DNA of 64,000 bases, from assembly GCA_016839165.1 (NCBI GenBank), contig CP069300.1, forward strand, positions 1,798,001 through 1,862,000, read 5' to 3'. Position 1 is the stretch's first letter; each line of letters begins with the position of its first letter. Both the position numbers and the translations under genes were made by a program. The notes under the pieces were generated by a model. That model searched no databases. It was not told where the DNA came from and saw only the letters and a list, made by a program, of their open reading frames with translations. This stretch comes from Bradyrhizobium sp. PSBB068 (GTDB taxonomy: Bacteria; Pseudomonadota; Alphaproteobacteria; Rhizobiales; Xanthobacteraceae). Of the stretch, positions 27,214 through 36,115 are shown one piece after another.

Positions 27214-27456
27214 ATGAGCGCCAGGAAATCGGCAGTACCGTCACCTGAAGCGATCGCGCGCGCCGATCGTCAGCGCCTCGCCGCCGAAGAAGGCGTGCGG
27301 GCAATCGCGGATGTCGAACGCCAGGCGATCGAAGTGCGCAAGAACATGGCGCGCCTCCGCGAGCTACGCATGGCCAAGGAAGCTGCGGACGCGACCCTTG
27401 CAGCAGCCTCGCCGGCATTCCCGGCCAAGAAGCGCACGAGAAAGTTGTTGCGGTAG
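27214..27456 (+). CDS. Small hypothetical protein, charged and helical
   Basis: An 80-residue protein with a good ribosome binding site (GGTGAAGG six bases or fewer before ATG). It is rich in Ala, Arg, Glu and Lys and predicted to be one long helix (ARADRQRLAAEEGVRAIADV), ending in a basic tail (KKRTRKLLR). I have the impression of similar small proteins in Bradyrhizobium genomes but cannot assign a function. Confidence 0.7.
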   Translation: MSARKSAVPSPEAIARADRQRLAAEEGVRAIADVERQAIEVRKNMARLRELRMAKEAADATLAAASPAFPAKKRTRKLLR

Positions 27457-27495
27457 ACACCCTCGACCAGTGTCGATGGACTTGCCGAGGACGGA

Positions 27496-27735
27496 GTGAC
27501 AGCCGGGAGAGTGCTGATCGTGCCCAGAGCAAAATCGGACGGTGGTGGAACGATCACGTTCACCCTCGCGCTGGGGGCAGCGCGACAAATGTGCCGGCTT
27601 ACGACGACGTTCCAAACCGACAAGCAGGCGTTCAGCTATCTGCACAAATACCGGACGGAATTCGAGAGGATCGCGCGAGCGCGCCTGGCTTTAGGAGAGC
27701 TCGAAGACGGAATCGTCATGCTCACGATGCTTTAG
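27496..27735 (+). CDS. Small hypothetical protein
   Basis: A 79-residue frame starting at GTG 27496. The part from ITFTLALGAARQMCRLTTTF onward looks protein-like (TDKQAFSYLHKYRTEFERIA, then an acidic-hydrophobic end). The first 18 codons are less convincing, so a later start is possible. It is convergent with the next gene and the two overlap by 14 bp at their ends. The function is unknown. Confidence 0.55.
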   Translation: MTAGRVLIVPRAKSDGGGTITFTLALGAARQMCRLTTTFQTDKQAFSYLHKYRTEFERIARARLALGELEDGIVMLTML

Positions 27736-27940
27736 GTCGGTGCTTCGATAATGCCGGGCTATTCCGCAGGGGCTTCGCCGCAGCTTCCCGGGCCAGACGC
27801 TCAGCTTTCAGGCGCTCGCGATTCTCGTGAAAGGATTGCTCCGCCTTCGCGTAGTCGGTCATCGGTTTGGCATTGCTGATAGCCTTGAAAGCTTTGTCGG
27901 CTTCCCGCCGATGGCGGGTATTCGCTTCGTTTTTGGTCAT
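27722..27940 (-). CDS. Small hypothetical protein, highly charged
   Basis: A 72-residue protein from MTKNEANTRHRREADKAFKA, with an excellent ribosome binding site (GGAGGT, four bases before the ATG). An in-frame extension to 28012 is unlikely. Lys, Arg, Glu and Ala dominate and the chain is predicted to be helical. The C-terminus is basic (LSKHRPKAS). Function unknown. Confidence 0.7.
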   Translation of the reverse strand: MTKNEANTRHRREADKAFKAISNAKPMTDYAKAEQSFHENRERLKAERLAREAAAKPLRNSPALSKHRPKAS

Positions 27941-28348
27941 TGTGACCTCCAGACTGGGCTTGTTTTTCCGCCGCGCCGCCCGGGGCGCGGGAAGGCTTCG
28001 AGATTGCGTCACCAGGCCAGCTTGAGAACGCTGACAAGCAGTGCCGACAGGACAGCAATTGTGAGCGCAATGTCGACAAGAGGAGCTGCTAGACAGGCGC
28101 GCGCCGGGTCGGCTTCATCTTGTCGGTTTCCTGCGAACCGCAGCGGGCATCGCCGGATTTCGGAATAATAGAATGTATCGCTGATTTGCCCGACGTGTCA
28201 AGTTGCTTGTCCAAGTGTGCTTATCCAAGTGTGCTTGTCCAAGTCCCGGCGGGCTCCCGGCTCCTTTGCATGGGGTTGTTTTCGATATTTTGGGAACGCT
28301 CGCGGTGCGCCACCTTCTCTCACAGCGGGAGAAGGCTTCGCGGCCGCC
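27941..28348. other. Gene-poor gap with a 14-bp tandem repeat and a repeat remnant
   Basis: No gene is supported. 28204-28245 holds three tandem copies of TGCTTGTCCAAGTG (one has A for G in the middle, the last ends in C). 28310-28340 resembles an arm of the CTCTCACAGCGGGAGAAGG repeat family and adjoins the hydrolase stop. The rest shows nothing recognisable. Confidence 0.6.
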
Positions 28349-29128
28349 CTACTGCAACGCTGCCAGCAGTTCGTCCGGCGTCTCGACCATCATCATGTGG
28401 CCGGCGCCAGGCAGCACGACGGTCCGCGCGTTCGGCGTCGCGGCGGCGAGCGCCTTGCCGGCCTTGGCGGGGGTCATCATGTCGCGCTCGCCGAGGATGA
28501 AGGTCGCGGGCACCTTCACGGCCGCCGCGGCGGTCAACCCGTTCTGGTAGGCGTTGCAGGCGTTGAGGTCGTTGTAGAGCACGCCGGGCTTGGCCTCCTG
28601 CAGCACCCGCTGCGCGCCCTGGTGCATCCACAGCCCCGGTGCGAGGCTGCCGCCGAGCTCGGCCTTGAAGCCGAGGCCCCAGATCGAGACCATGTCGATC
28701 GCTGCGCCGTCATTTGCTTCGGCGGCTTTCAGCAGATCGAGGCCGACCGTCATGGTCGCGGCGGTGCCGATCAATGCGAGGCCGGAGACCTTGTCGGGAT
28801 GTCGTGCCGAGGTCTCGATCGCGATCAGCGAGCCCATCGAATGGCCGATCAATCGGGCCTTGGTTGCGCCGGCGGCGGTGATCAGCGCGGCGATCCAGTC
28901 GGCCATCTCGGCGATGGTCGGCAGCGGCTTGCCGGCGGAGCGGCCGTGGCCCGGCAAATCAGGCGCCAGCACGGAATAGCCGTGATGGGCGAACCAGCGG
29001 CTGTGCAGCGCCCAGGTCGAAGAGTCGAAGCCGGCGCCGTGGATCATCACGACCGCCGGCAGCGAGGGATCGAACGGCTTGCCGCCGGTCGCGATGAAGG
29101 TGTCTGCACCGTTCACTGAAAGCTGCAT
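28349..29128 (-). CDS. Alpha/beta hydrolase
   Basis: A 259-residue alpha/beta-fold hydrolase. The oxyanion region is VVMIHGAGFDSSTW, the nucleophile elbow GHSMGS, the acid probably in LGERDMMTP, and the His in GAGHMMMV near the C-terminus. There is no signal peptide. The start lies 4 bp after the metY-like stop, so the two are co-transcribed. The fold covers esterases, lactonases and C-C hydrolases and the substrate is not evident. A decayed copy of its 3' end lies at 25674-25751. Confidence 0.9.
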   Translation of the reverse strand: MQLSVNGADTFIATGGKPFDPSLPAVVMIHGAGFDSSTWALHSRWFAHHGYSVLAPDLPGHGRSAGKPLPTIAEMADWIAALITAAGATKARLIGHSMGSLIAIETSARHPDKVSGLALIGTAATMTVGLDLLKAAEANDGAAIDMVSIWGLGFKAELGGSLAPGLWMHQGAQRVLQEAKPGVLYNDLNACNAYQNGLTAAAAVKVPATFILGERDMMTPAKAGKALAAATPNARTVVLPGAGHMMMVETPDELLAALQ

Positions 29129-29132
29129 GGCC

Positions 29133-30428
29133 TCAAGTCCTTTGCGAGGCGCGCAGCGCCTGGCCGAGATCGTCGGTGATATCGTCGGCGGTTTCGATGC
29201 CGACCGACAGCCGCACCAGCTCCTCGCCGATGCCGGCGGCCTTGAGCTGTTCGGCGTCCATCTGCTGATGCGTGGTGCTGGCAGGATGGATCACCAGCGT
29301 CTTGGCGTCGCCGACATTGGCGAGATGGCTGATCAACTTCAGCTGCTCGATGAACTTCTTGCCGGCGGCGCGGCCGCCCTTGATGCCGAAGCTGATGATC
29401 GAGCCGGCGCCGCGCGGCAGCAGCTTCTTCGCCAGCGCGTAATCGGGGTGCGTCTCCAGCGACGGATGCAGCACCCAGTCGACCGCCTTGTTCGCAGTCA
29501 GGAACTCCAGCACCTTTTGGGTGTTGCTGACGTGCCGGTCCATCCGGACGCCGAGCGTCTCGATGCCCTGCAACAGCTGGAAGGCGTTGGTCGGCGACAG
29601 GCAGGCGCCGAAATCGCGCAGGCCCTCGGTGCGGGCGCGCATGATGAAGGCGGCCTTGCCGAACTGCTCGTCGAAGACGATGCCGTGATAGCCGGCATAG
29701 GGCTCGGTGAGCTGCGGGAACTTGCCGGAGGCGCGCCAGTCGAACCGGCCACCGTCGACGATCACGCCGCCGATCGCGATGCCGTGGCCGCCCATCCACT
29801 TGGTCGCCGAATTCATCGTGATGTCGGCGCCGAGCTCGATCGGCTGGCTCAGATACGGCGTCGCGAAGGTGTTGTCGATCAACAGCGGGATCTTCGCGTC
29901 ATGCGCGATTTGCGCCACCGCGGGGATATCGAGCACTTCGAGGCCGGGATTGCCGATGGTCTCGCCGATCACGAGCCGCGTGTTCGGCCTGATCGCGGCG
30001 CGGAACTCGTCGAGCGCGCGCGGCTTCACGAAGGTCGTGGTGATGCCGAACCGCGGCAGCGTATGTGCGAGGAGATTGATGGTGCCGCCATAGAGCGAGG
30101 CGGAGGCGACGATATGGTCGCCGGCATTGAGCAGCGTTGCGATCGCAAGATGCATCGCGGCCATGCCGCTCGCGGTGCAGATCGCACCGACGCCGCATTC
30201 GAGCGCGGCGATGCGCTCCTCCAGCACTGCGGTCGTCGGGTTGGAGATCCGCGTGTAGATGTGGCCGGCGCGTTCGAGGTTGAACAGCGCCGCGGCGTGG
30301 TCGGCATCCTGGAACACGTAGGACGTGGTCTGGTAGATCGGAACCGCGCGCGCACCGGTTAAGGGATCGGGGCGTTGGCCGGCGTGCAGGCTCAGGGTTT
30401 CGAAGGCAGGCGGCTTGGGTGCGGGCAT
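29133..30428 (-). CDS. metY: O-acetylhomoserine sulfhydrylase / aminocarboxypropyltransferase
   Basis: A 431-residue PLP enzyme of the Cys/Met metabolism family. FETLSLHAGQRPDPLTGARA and IYQTTSYVF open the protein, RISNPTTAVLEERIAALE is the classic block, and the PLP lysine lies in MNSATKWMGGHG at about residue 215. The length of about 430 fits MetY rather than the roughly 400-residue MetZ or MetB. The reaction is O-acetylhomoserine plus sulfide to homocysteine. Paralogues can act on other substituted homoserines. It lies between pncB (45 bp) and the hydrolase. Confidence 0.9.
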   Translation of the reverse strand: MPAPKPPAFETLSLHAGQRPDPLTGARAVPIYQTTSYVFQDADHAAALFNLERAGHIYTRISNPTTAVLEERIAALECGVGAICTASGMAAMHLAIATLLNAGDHIVASASLYGGTINLLAHTLPRFGITTTFVKPRALDEFRAAIRPNTRLVIGETIGNPGLEVLDIPAVAQIAHDAKIPLLIDNTFATPYLSQPIELGADITMNSATKWMGGHGIAIGGVIVDGGRFDWRASGKFPQLTEPYAGYHGIVFDEQFGKAAFIMRARTEGLRDFGACLSPTNAFQLLQGIETLGVRMDRHVSNTQKVLEFLTANKAVDWVLHPSLETHPDYALAKKLLPRGAGSIISFGIKGGRAAGKKFIEQLKLISHLANVGDAKTLVIHPASTTHQQMDAEQLKAAGIGEELVRLSVGIETADDITDDLGQALRASQRT

Positions 30429-30473
30429 GCGAGGCTCGTCAGGTCAGTCGATGAGGATATTTGGTCTGCAGCT

Positions 30474-31778
30474 CTATACGTGAACTGCGGTGCGGACGCG
30501 GCCGACATTGCCGAACACCCGCAGATAGCGCTCGACCTCCGAGGGGATGCCGGTCGCCTTCTCCGGATTGTCGGAGAGCTTCACGGCCGGTCGGCCGTCG
30601 ACCGACGTCACCTTGCAGACGATCGAGATCGGATCGAGCTCGGCGGTGCCGTCAGGCGCGCAGCCGACGAAATCGTTGGTCAGGTTGGTGCCCCAGCCGA
30701 AGCTGACGCGCACGCGCCCCTTGAAGTGATGGAAGGTCTCCTCGATCGAGCCGACATCCATCGCATCCGAGAACACCAGCAGCTTCTCCTTGGGATCGCG
30801 CCCCTTCTGCTTCCACCATTTGATGATGTCTTCGCCGGCGGTGATCGGCGGCGCGCTGTCGGGGCGGAAGCCGGTCCAGTCGGCAACCCAATCCGGCGCG
30901 TCGCGCAGGAACGGCTTGGTGCCGAAGGCGTCGGGCAGTGCGATCAGGAGGTTGCCGCCATAGGCGTGTCGCCACTGGTCGAGGATGCGATAGGGCGCCC
31001 AGCGCAGCTCCTGGTCGTCATTGGCGAGCGCGGCGGCCACCATCGGCAGCTCATGCGCATTGGTGCCGATCGCCTCGAGGTCGTTGTCCATCGCCAGCAG
31101 CACGTTGGATGTCCCAGTGAACGACGAGCCGAGGCCTTCCTTCACCGCCTCGACGCACCAGCGTTGCCACAGGAAGCCGTGGCGGCGCCGCGTGCCGAAA
31201 TCGGACAGCCGCAGGCCGTCGAGCTTGCGCAACCGCTCGACCTTGGCCCACAGCTTGGCCTTGGCGCGGGCGTAGAGCACGTCGAGCGCGAAGCGGCCGT
31301 AGGTCTTGGTCGCCGCGCGCGAGCGCAGCTCGTTGAGGATCGCAAGCGCCGGGATCTCCCACATCGTGGTGTGGGTCCACGGCCCGTGGAAATGCAGCTC
31401 ATACTGGCCGTCGACCTTGTGCAGCTCGTATTCGGGCAGGCGGAAGGTCGAGAGCCAGTTGATGTAATCGGGCGAGAACATCTGGGTCTTGCCGTAGAAC
31501 GTGTTGCCGGCGAGCCAGATCAGCTCCTTCTTGGAGAAGCGGATGGTGCGGGCGTGGTCGAGCTGGGCACGCAACTCGCCCTCGTCGATGACTTCGGCGA
31601 GCTTGATATGGGTCGACCGGTTGATCACCGAAAAGGTCGTGCGGGTGTCCGGATAGGATTCCCGGATCATCTGCTGCATCAACAGCTTGTAGAAATCGGT
31701 GTCGAGCAGGCTGCGCACGATCGGGTCGAGCCGCCAGCCGTGGTTGTAGGTCCGGGTCGCGATATCTGTCACGGTCAT
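30474..31778 (-). CDS. pncB: Nicotinate phosphoribosyltransferase
   Basis: A 434-residue PncB. It opens with [20 protein letters not shown] and contains [25 protein letters not shown] and the phosphoribosyl-binding [14 protein letters not shown] / [13 protein letters not shown] blocks. The enzyme converts nicotinate, PRPP and ATP to nicotinate mononucleotide in NAD salvage. It starts 61 bp downstream of the nicB stop on the same strand. The salvage gene and the first enzyme of nicotinate degradation may therefore share a transcript, and the two compete for one substrate. Confidence 0.95.
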   Translation of the reverse strand: MTVTDIATRTYNHGWRLDPIVRSLLDTDFYKLLMQQMIRESYPDTRTTFSVINRSTHIKLAEVIDEGELRAQLDHARTIRFSKKELIWLAGNTFYGKTQMFSPDYINWLSTFRLPEYELHKVDGQYELHFHGPWTHTTMWEIPALAILNELRSRAATKTYGRFALDVLYARAKAKLWAKVERLRKLDGLRLSDFGTRRRHGFLWQRWCVEAVKEGLGSSFTGTSNVLLAMDNDLEAIGTNAHELPMVAAALANDDQELRWAPYRILDQWRHAYGGNLLIALPDAFGTKPFLRDAPDWVADWTGFRPDSAPPITAGEDIIKWWKQKGRDPKEKLLVFSDAMDVGSIEETFHHFKGRVRVSFGWGTNLTNDFVGCAPDGTAELDPISIVCKVTSVDGRPAVKLSDNPEKATGIPSEVERYLRVFGNVGRVRTAVHV

Positions 31779-31839
31779 GCCGGAACCTTAGCCTGCCGGG
31801 CGCGGTCCGCCCAGTGGGTATCGGGCGGAACATGGCAGG

Positions 31840-34800
31840 TCAGCGCGCTATGGTCTGCCGTATACGGCCAACCGTGGCGGCGACATCGGCCCAGGCCGGC
31901 CTGGCGGGGGCAAACTGGCGCCGCAGGAAGCCGACAAGCTCAGCAACCTGGCTGTCGCTCATGCTGTCCTTGAAGGCCGGCATGTAGCCGAGATCGGTTG
32001 CGGCCGGCTTGGCGATGCCGTGCAGGATGACCTGGATCAGATTGTCGGGCACATCGCTGTGCAGATTGCTGTTCAGCGCCAGCGACGGCCGGCTGCCGAA
32101 CAGCGGCGGCCCGCCGACCTCATGGCAGACCGCGCAGGCGCCTTGATAGATCCGCCCGCCGGCCGAGGCGGCCGTGGTGACGGCCGTGCTGGCTTCGAGC
32201 TTCGCGGCGAGCGCATCGTGAGCCGGCCGGTCGGCGGCTTCGTTGAACGAGGCGAGGTAGACCGCCATCGCGCGGATGTCCTGGTCGGGCAGCGCGGCGA
32301 GCTCCTTTACGACCGGCGCCATCGGTCCCGCGGCGACGCCATGCAGGCGTGACTCGCCGGTGCGCAAGTAAGCGTAGAGCTCGTCTTCGCTCCATGGGAT
32401 CGGCGCCTTCGATAGCGAGGTCAGCGCCGGCGCCTCCCAGCCCTCCGCGAAGCCGCCGGCAAGATAGGCGCGCTGCCGTTCGGCGCCGAGCCCATTGCGT
32501 GGCGAATGGCAGGCGCTGCAATGTCCGAGGCCTTCGATCAGGTAGGCGCCGCGATTCCAGATCTCAGATTTCGATGGATCGGGCCGAAACGTATCAGGCC
32601 GATGGAACAGCGCATTCCATCCGGCGAGCAGCGGCCGCAGGTTGAACGGAAAGGCGAGCGTGTTCGCCGGCGTCGCCGCGCGCACCGGCGCCTGCGCCGT
32701 CAGGTAGGCATAGAGCGCCTGCAGGTCGGCATCATTGGTCCTGGCGAAATGCGTGTACGGGAATGCCGGGTAAAGATGGCGCCCGTCGCGGTGAATGCCT
32801 TCGCGCATGGCGCGCTCGAAGGCGGGATAGGACCAGGCGCCGATGCCGGTGTCGACATCGGGCGTGATGTTGGTCGTGTAGACGGTGCCGAACGGCGTCT
32901 CGAGCGGCCGGCCGCCGGCATTCACCACGCCATGCTCCGACGTGTGGCAGACGGCGCAGGCGCCGAGCGCCGCGAGCTCCTTGCCACGCGCGATGGTGGC
33001 CGCGGAATAGACCGAGGCATCGGGCTGGGCGATCGGCGCGATCGCACGCCAGGGCAGGACGGCGGCGCCGATCCCAAGCGCCGCGGCGCAGAGTGCGGCG
33101 ATGCCGGCGAGTACGCCGCCGCGCTTTGCGAACGGATTTTGCCATCGGTTGAGCTCGGCCGGCCGCGCGGGCGGCGGCAGCGGTGCAGGCGCTGTGGGTT
33201 GCTCGCCGCGCAAGCCTTTCAAAATGCGCTCCGGCGTGAACGGCAATTCGCGAAAGCGCACGCCGGTAGCATCATAGATCGCGTTGGCGATCGCGGCCGC
33301 GCTCGGCACCGAGGCGGATTCGCCGACGCCGAGCGGCGGCTGGTCCTGCCGCGGCAGCATCAGCACATCGATTTTGGGCAGCTCAGGGAATTTGATGATG
33401 GGGTAGGCGCCCCATTCCCGCGCCGTCACCGCGCCGCGCTCGAAGGAGACCTCCTCCATCAGCGCGCGGCTGGTCGACTGGATCACATTGCCTTCGATCT
33501 GGTGTCGCACGCCCTCGGGATTGATCATCAACCCGGAATCCTGGCCGGCGACGACGCGGGTCACGCTGACATCGCCGGTCGCCTTGTTGACCGCAACATC
33601 GGCGATCCACGCCGACCATGCCGCGCCGTAACCGGGAAACTTGCTGTGCACGTAGAGCGCATAGGCGAAGCCGCGGCCGCGGAGGATGTCGCCGTCGGCC
33701 TCGGGCTCTTTCCGCACCGGGCGCGGCGTCCAGCCCGCGCGTTCGGCGACCGCGTTGACGAGATCGATCGCGCGCTTGTCTTTCAAATAGCGCAGCCGGT
33801 ACTCGATCGGATCGACTTCGGCCTCGGCCGCGAGCTCGTCGATATAGGACTCGTGCGCAAAGGTGTTCGGCAGCGCCGAGACGCCGCGAAACCAGGAAGC
33901 GCGTACGATCGGCGGCATGTCGTTGGCGACCACGCGCATATTCTCGTAGTCGTAGGGCGGGATCGCGGTGCGGTCGCCCATCTCGAACATTGCGGCTTCA
34001 GGTGCGATCCGCCCGGTGAGCAGCAGCGCCAAGGTCGGCGCGCCGTTCGAGGGATAGCGCGTCGAGAAGTCATAAGCGGCGACGCTGCCATCGGCATTGA
34101 GCCCGCCATTGACGTCCATCAGCTGCGCGGTGCCTTTCGGCTCCCAGGCATGTTCCTGTTCGCGGGTGAGCTGCACGCGCACGGGCTTCCCGATCGCGCG
34201 CGACAGCAGCAGTGCGTCTGCGGAGACGTCGTCGGCGCAATTGCGGCCATAGCAGCCGGCGGCTTCCATCCGGATCACGTCGATCTCGGATTCCGGCCGC
34301 TGGATCAGGAGCGCGAGGTCGCCGCGCAGGATGTGCGGGTTCTGCGTGCCGGACCAGACGCGAATTCCATCGTCTCCGTAGCTGGCGACCGCGCAGGACG
34401 GGCCGATCGAGCCGTGCATCTGATAGGGCCAGAGATACGTCCGTTGCATCGGCTTGGCCGCCGCCTTAATCGCGGCATCAACATCGCCCTTGTCGATCAG
34501 CTGCCGTGGCGTCGATGGATTGGCGCGCAGCGCCTGCTCGATATCGGAGAGATCGGTCAGATCAGGTCCCGGCTTCCAGCTCACTTTGAGCTGCGCGGCG
34601 GCCTTGATCGCGTTCTCCTCGCGTTCGGCGACGACGCCGACGAAATCACCGATCCGCACCACCGCGACAAGTCCGGGAATATCCCGCACCGAGGCTTCAT
34701 CGACCGCGATCAGGCTGGTGCCGACGAACGGGCCGGCGTCGACGCCGGCATAGGGTGGGCGGACGACGCGGCCGTGCAGCATGCCGGGCACGCGCACGTC

Positions 34801-35373
34801 GTGGACATAGACCAGCTCACCGGTGGCCTTTGCCGGCAGATCGACGCGCGGCACCGACTTGCCGACGACGGAATAGGCGCTCACCGCCTTGACCTGAACG
34901 TCGTCGGCGAGCTCGAGGCGGATGGTCTCGTCGGCGATCAGCTCGCCATAGCTGACGCTGCGGTTGTCGTGGCCACGGATCAGGCCGTCTTCGATGGTGA
35001 GATCATCGACCGGTAGCTCCAGCCGCTCGGCCGCGCGCGAGAGCAGGAAATGCCGGGCTTGCGCTGCGGCCTTGCGCAAGGGAACGGCGGTGATCTGGAT
35101 CGTTTCGCTCGCGATCGTCGCGCCCTGGTTCGGCACCACGGCGGTGTCGCCGAGGATCACCACGACGCGGGCAAACGAGACGTCGAGCTCTTCGGCCACG
35201 ATCTGTCCGAGCGCGGTGCGGATGCCGGTGCCGAGATCGACATGGCCGTTATAGGCGTTGACCGAACCTTCAGCCGTGACGGTGATGAAGGTCTCGAACG
35301 CGCCTTCCGCGCCAAGAACCGCGGAGCGAACCACCGACAGCGCGCCGCGCATGCGTTGCTCCGGACCCGCCAT
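31840..35373 (-). CDS. nicB: Nicotinate dehydrogenase large subunit: molybdopterin domain fused to triheme cytochrome c
   Basis: A 1,177-residue protein with an N-terminal xanthine-dehydrogenase-type Mo-cofactor domain (about 1-735), a membrane helix at about 758-785 (GVLAGIAALCAAALGIGAAV), and three c-type heme sites in the tail: CAVCH, CSACH and CAVCH. This layout and length match Pseudomonas putida NicB, which hydroxylates nicotinate at C6 and passes electrons to the respiratory chain through cytochrome c. The ATG overlaps the nicA stop. The adjoining 6-hydroxynicotinate reductase and enamidase genes support nicotinate as substrate. Related enzymes acting on isoquinoline or aldehydes have the same parts, so the substrate is inferred from context. 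Confidence 0.88.
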   Translation of the reverse strand: MAGPEQRMRGALSVVRSAVLGAEGAFETFITVTAEGSVNAYNGHVDLGTGIRTALGQIVAEELDVSFARVVVILGDTAVVPNQGATIASETIQITAVPLRKAAAQARHFLLSRAAERLELPVDDLTIEDGLIRGHDNRSVSYGELIADETIRLELADDVQVKAVSAYSVVGKSVPRVDLPAKATGELVYVHDVRVPGMLHGRVVRPPYAGVDAGPFVGTSLIAVDEASVRDIPGLVAVVRIGDFVGVVAEREENAIKAAAQLKVSWKPGPDLTDLSDIEQALRANPSTPRQLIDKGDVDAAIKAAAKPMQRTYLWPYQMHGSIGPSCAVASYGDDGIRVWSGTQNPHILRGDLALLIQRPESEIDVIRMEAAGCYGRNCADDVSADALLLSRAIGKPVRVQLTREQEHAWEPKGTAQLMDVNGGLNADGSVAAYDFSTRYPSNGAPTLALLLTGRIAPEAAMFEMGDRTAIPPYDYENMRVVANDMPPIVRASWFRGVSALPNTFAHESYIDELAAEAEVDPIEYRLRYLKDKRAIDLVNAVAERAGWTPRPVRKEPEADGDILRGRGFAYALYVHSKFPGYGAAWSAWIADVAVNKATGDVSVTRVVAGQDSGLMINPEGVRHQIEGNVIQSTSRALMEEVSFERGAVTAREWGAYPIIKFPELPKIDVLMLPRQDQPPLGVGESASVPSAAAIANAIYDATGVRFRELPFTPERILKGLRGEQPTAPAPLPPPARPAELNRWQNPFAKRGGVLAGIAALCAAALGIGAAVLPWRAIAPIAQPDASVYSAATIARGKELAALGACAVCHTSEHGVVNAGGRPLETPFGTVYTTNITPDVDTGIGAWSYPAFERAMREGIHRDGRHLYPAFPYTHFARTNDADLQALYAYLTAQAPVRAATPANTLAFPFNLRPLLAGWNALFHRPDTFRPDPSKSEIWNRGAYLIEGLGHCSACHSPRNGLGAERQRAYLAGGFAEGWEAPALTSLSKAPIPWSEDELYAYLRTGESRLHGVAAGPMAPVVKELAALPDQDIRAMAVYLASFNEAADRPAHDALAAKLEASTAVTTAASAGGRIYQGACAVCHEVGGPPLFGSRPSLALNSNLHSDVPDNLIQVILHGIAKPAATDLGYMPAFKDSMSDSQVAELVGFLRRQFAPARPAWADVAATVGRIRQTIAR

Positions 35374-35840
35374 CAACCGCGCGCCTCGAGCGCGTGACCG
35401 GCGGCGCGCATCGCGGCGCGGATGATTTCGATATGCGCGCCGCAGCGGCAGAGATTGTAGCGCAGCGCTTCCAGCACCTCATGCTCGGAAGGATTGGGAT
35501 TGCGCGTGAGCAGCGCCTTGGTGGTGATGATCATGCCGTTGAGGCAGTAGCCGCACTGCGCGGCCTGCTCGCGGATGAAGGCCTCCTGTACCGGGTCGGG
35601 ATGTTCGCGGCTGCCGAGCCCTTCCAGCGTGACGATGTCGCGTCCCGCACAGCCCTCGATCGGAATCACGCAGGCGCGCGCGGCGACGCCGTCGATCAGC
35701 ACCGCGCAGGCGCCGCACTCGCCGAGCCCGCAGCCATATTTCGGTCCGTTCAATGCGAGATCGTTGCGCAGCACGTAGAGCAATGCGGTGTCGGGAGCGG
35801 CGTCGACGTCATGATTCCTGCCGTTCACGGTCAGGCGCAT
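35373..35840 (-). CDS. nicA: Nicotinate dehydrogenase small [2Fe-2S] subunit
   Basis: A 155-residue iron-sulfur subunit starting at MRLTVNGRNHDVDA. A longer open frame to 35954 crosses the promoter and is rejected. The plant-type cluster motif is YGCGLGECGACAVL, and the second cluster is CGYCLNGM with LCRCGAH. It passes electrons from the Mo centre of the large subunit to that subunit's hemes. It is the first gene of the minus-strand unit nicA-nicB-pncB. A palindrome fills the spacer of its predicted promoter. Confidence 0.9.
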   Translation of the reverse strand: MRLTVNGRNHDVDAAPDTALLYVLRNDLALNGPKYGCGLGECGACAVLIDGVAARACVIPIEGCAGRDIVTLEGLGSREHPDPVQEAFIREQAAQCGYCLNGMIITTKALLTRNPNPSEHEVLEALRYNLCRCGAHIEIIRAAMRAAGHALEARG

Positions 35841-35895
35841 TGCCCCGGTTCTCCCCTGATGTTTGCGCTGCAACGTCAGCGTCAAATCGAAGACG

Positions 35896-35923
35896 AGGAT
35901 AACGTTTGTGTACAAACGTGCAA
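35896..35923 (-). promoter_or_regulatory. Predicted nicA promoter with operator palindrome in the spacer
   Basis: On the minus strand TTGCAC (35923-35918) and TATCCT (35901-35896) are 16 bp apart. The spacer, together with the first two bases of the -35 box, is ACGTTTGTGTACAAACGT (35902-35919), an 18-bp palindrome imperfect only at its central pair. Its CGTTTGTACAC half reappears as CGTTTGTATAC in the enamidase control region. A protein bound here would block polymerase. Confidence 0.6.
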
Positions 35924-36007
35924 GCGGCGGCATGCCGCGCTGCAGCGCGTGCACGCTTTATGAACAGGGTGCGCAAGCGAAGGGCAGCTTTTGATTGCAA
36001 AGGCCGC

Positions 36008-36036
36008 TTGACAGGTCCCGGGCTCGCGCGCAGGAT
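36008..36036 (+). promoter_or_regulatory. Predicted promoter of the 6-hydroxynicotinate reductase operon
   Basis: A perfect TTGACA (36008-36013) is followed after 17 bp by CAGGAT (36031-36036), a weak -10 box. Transcription would begin near 36043, inside the palindrome that follows. Confidence 0.5.
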
Positions 36037-36054
36037 CATTCGTATACGAACGAT
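36035..36054. promoter_or_regulatory. Operator-like palindrome ATCATTCGTATACGAACGAT
   Basis: A 20-bp palindrome with a single mismatched pair. The core TTCGTATACGAA (36039-36050) is exact and occurs identically at 45726-45737 in front of the ferredoxin reductase gene. It covers the predicted transcription start of the operon, which suits a repressor. The MarR gene at the end of this operon is the nearest candidate. Confidence 0.65.
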
Positions 36055-36115
36055 AAGCACCGGAGGCGGAAGCGCAGTATGATCGACCGCCGCCACAAGT
36101 CCAGGTCTGGTCACG

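Noticed and set aside
28009..28118. Possible minus-strand hydrophobic peptide (LTIAVLSALLVSVLKLAW)
   Set aside because: The hydrophobic stretch has no start codon in its frame; the nearby ATG with a good ribosome binding site at 28118 is in another frame and stops after nine codons.
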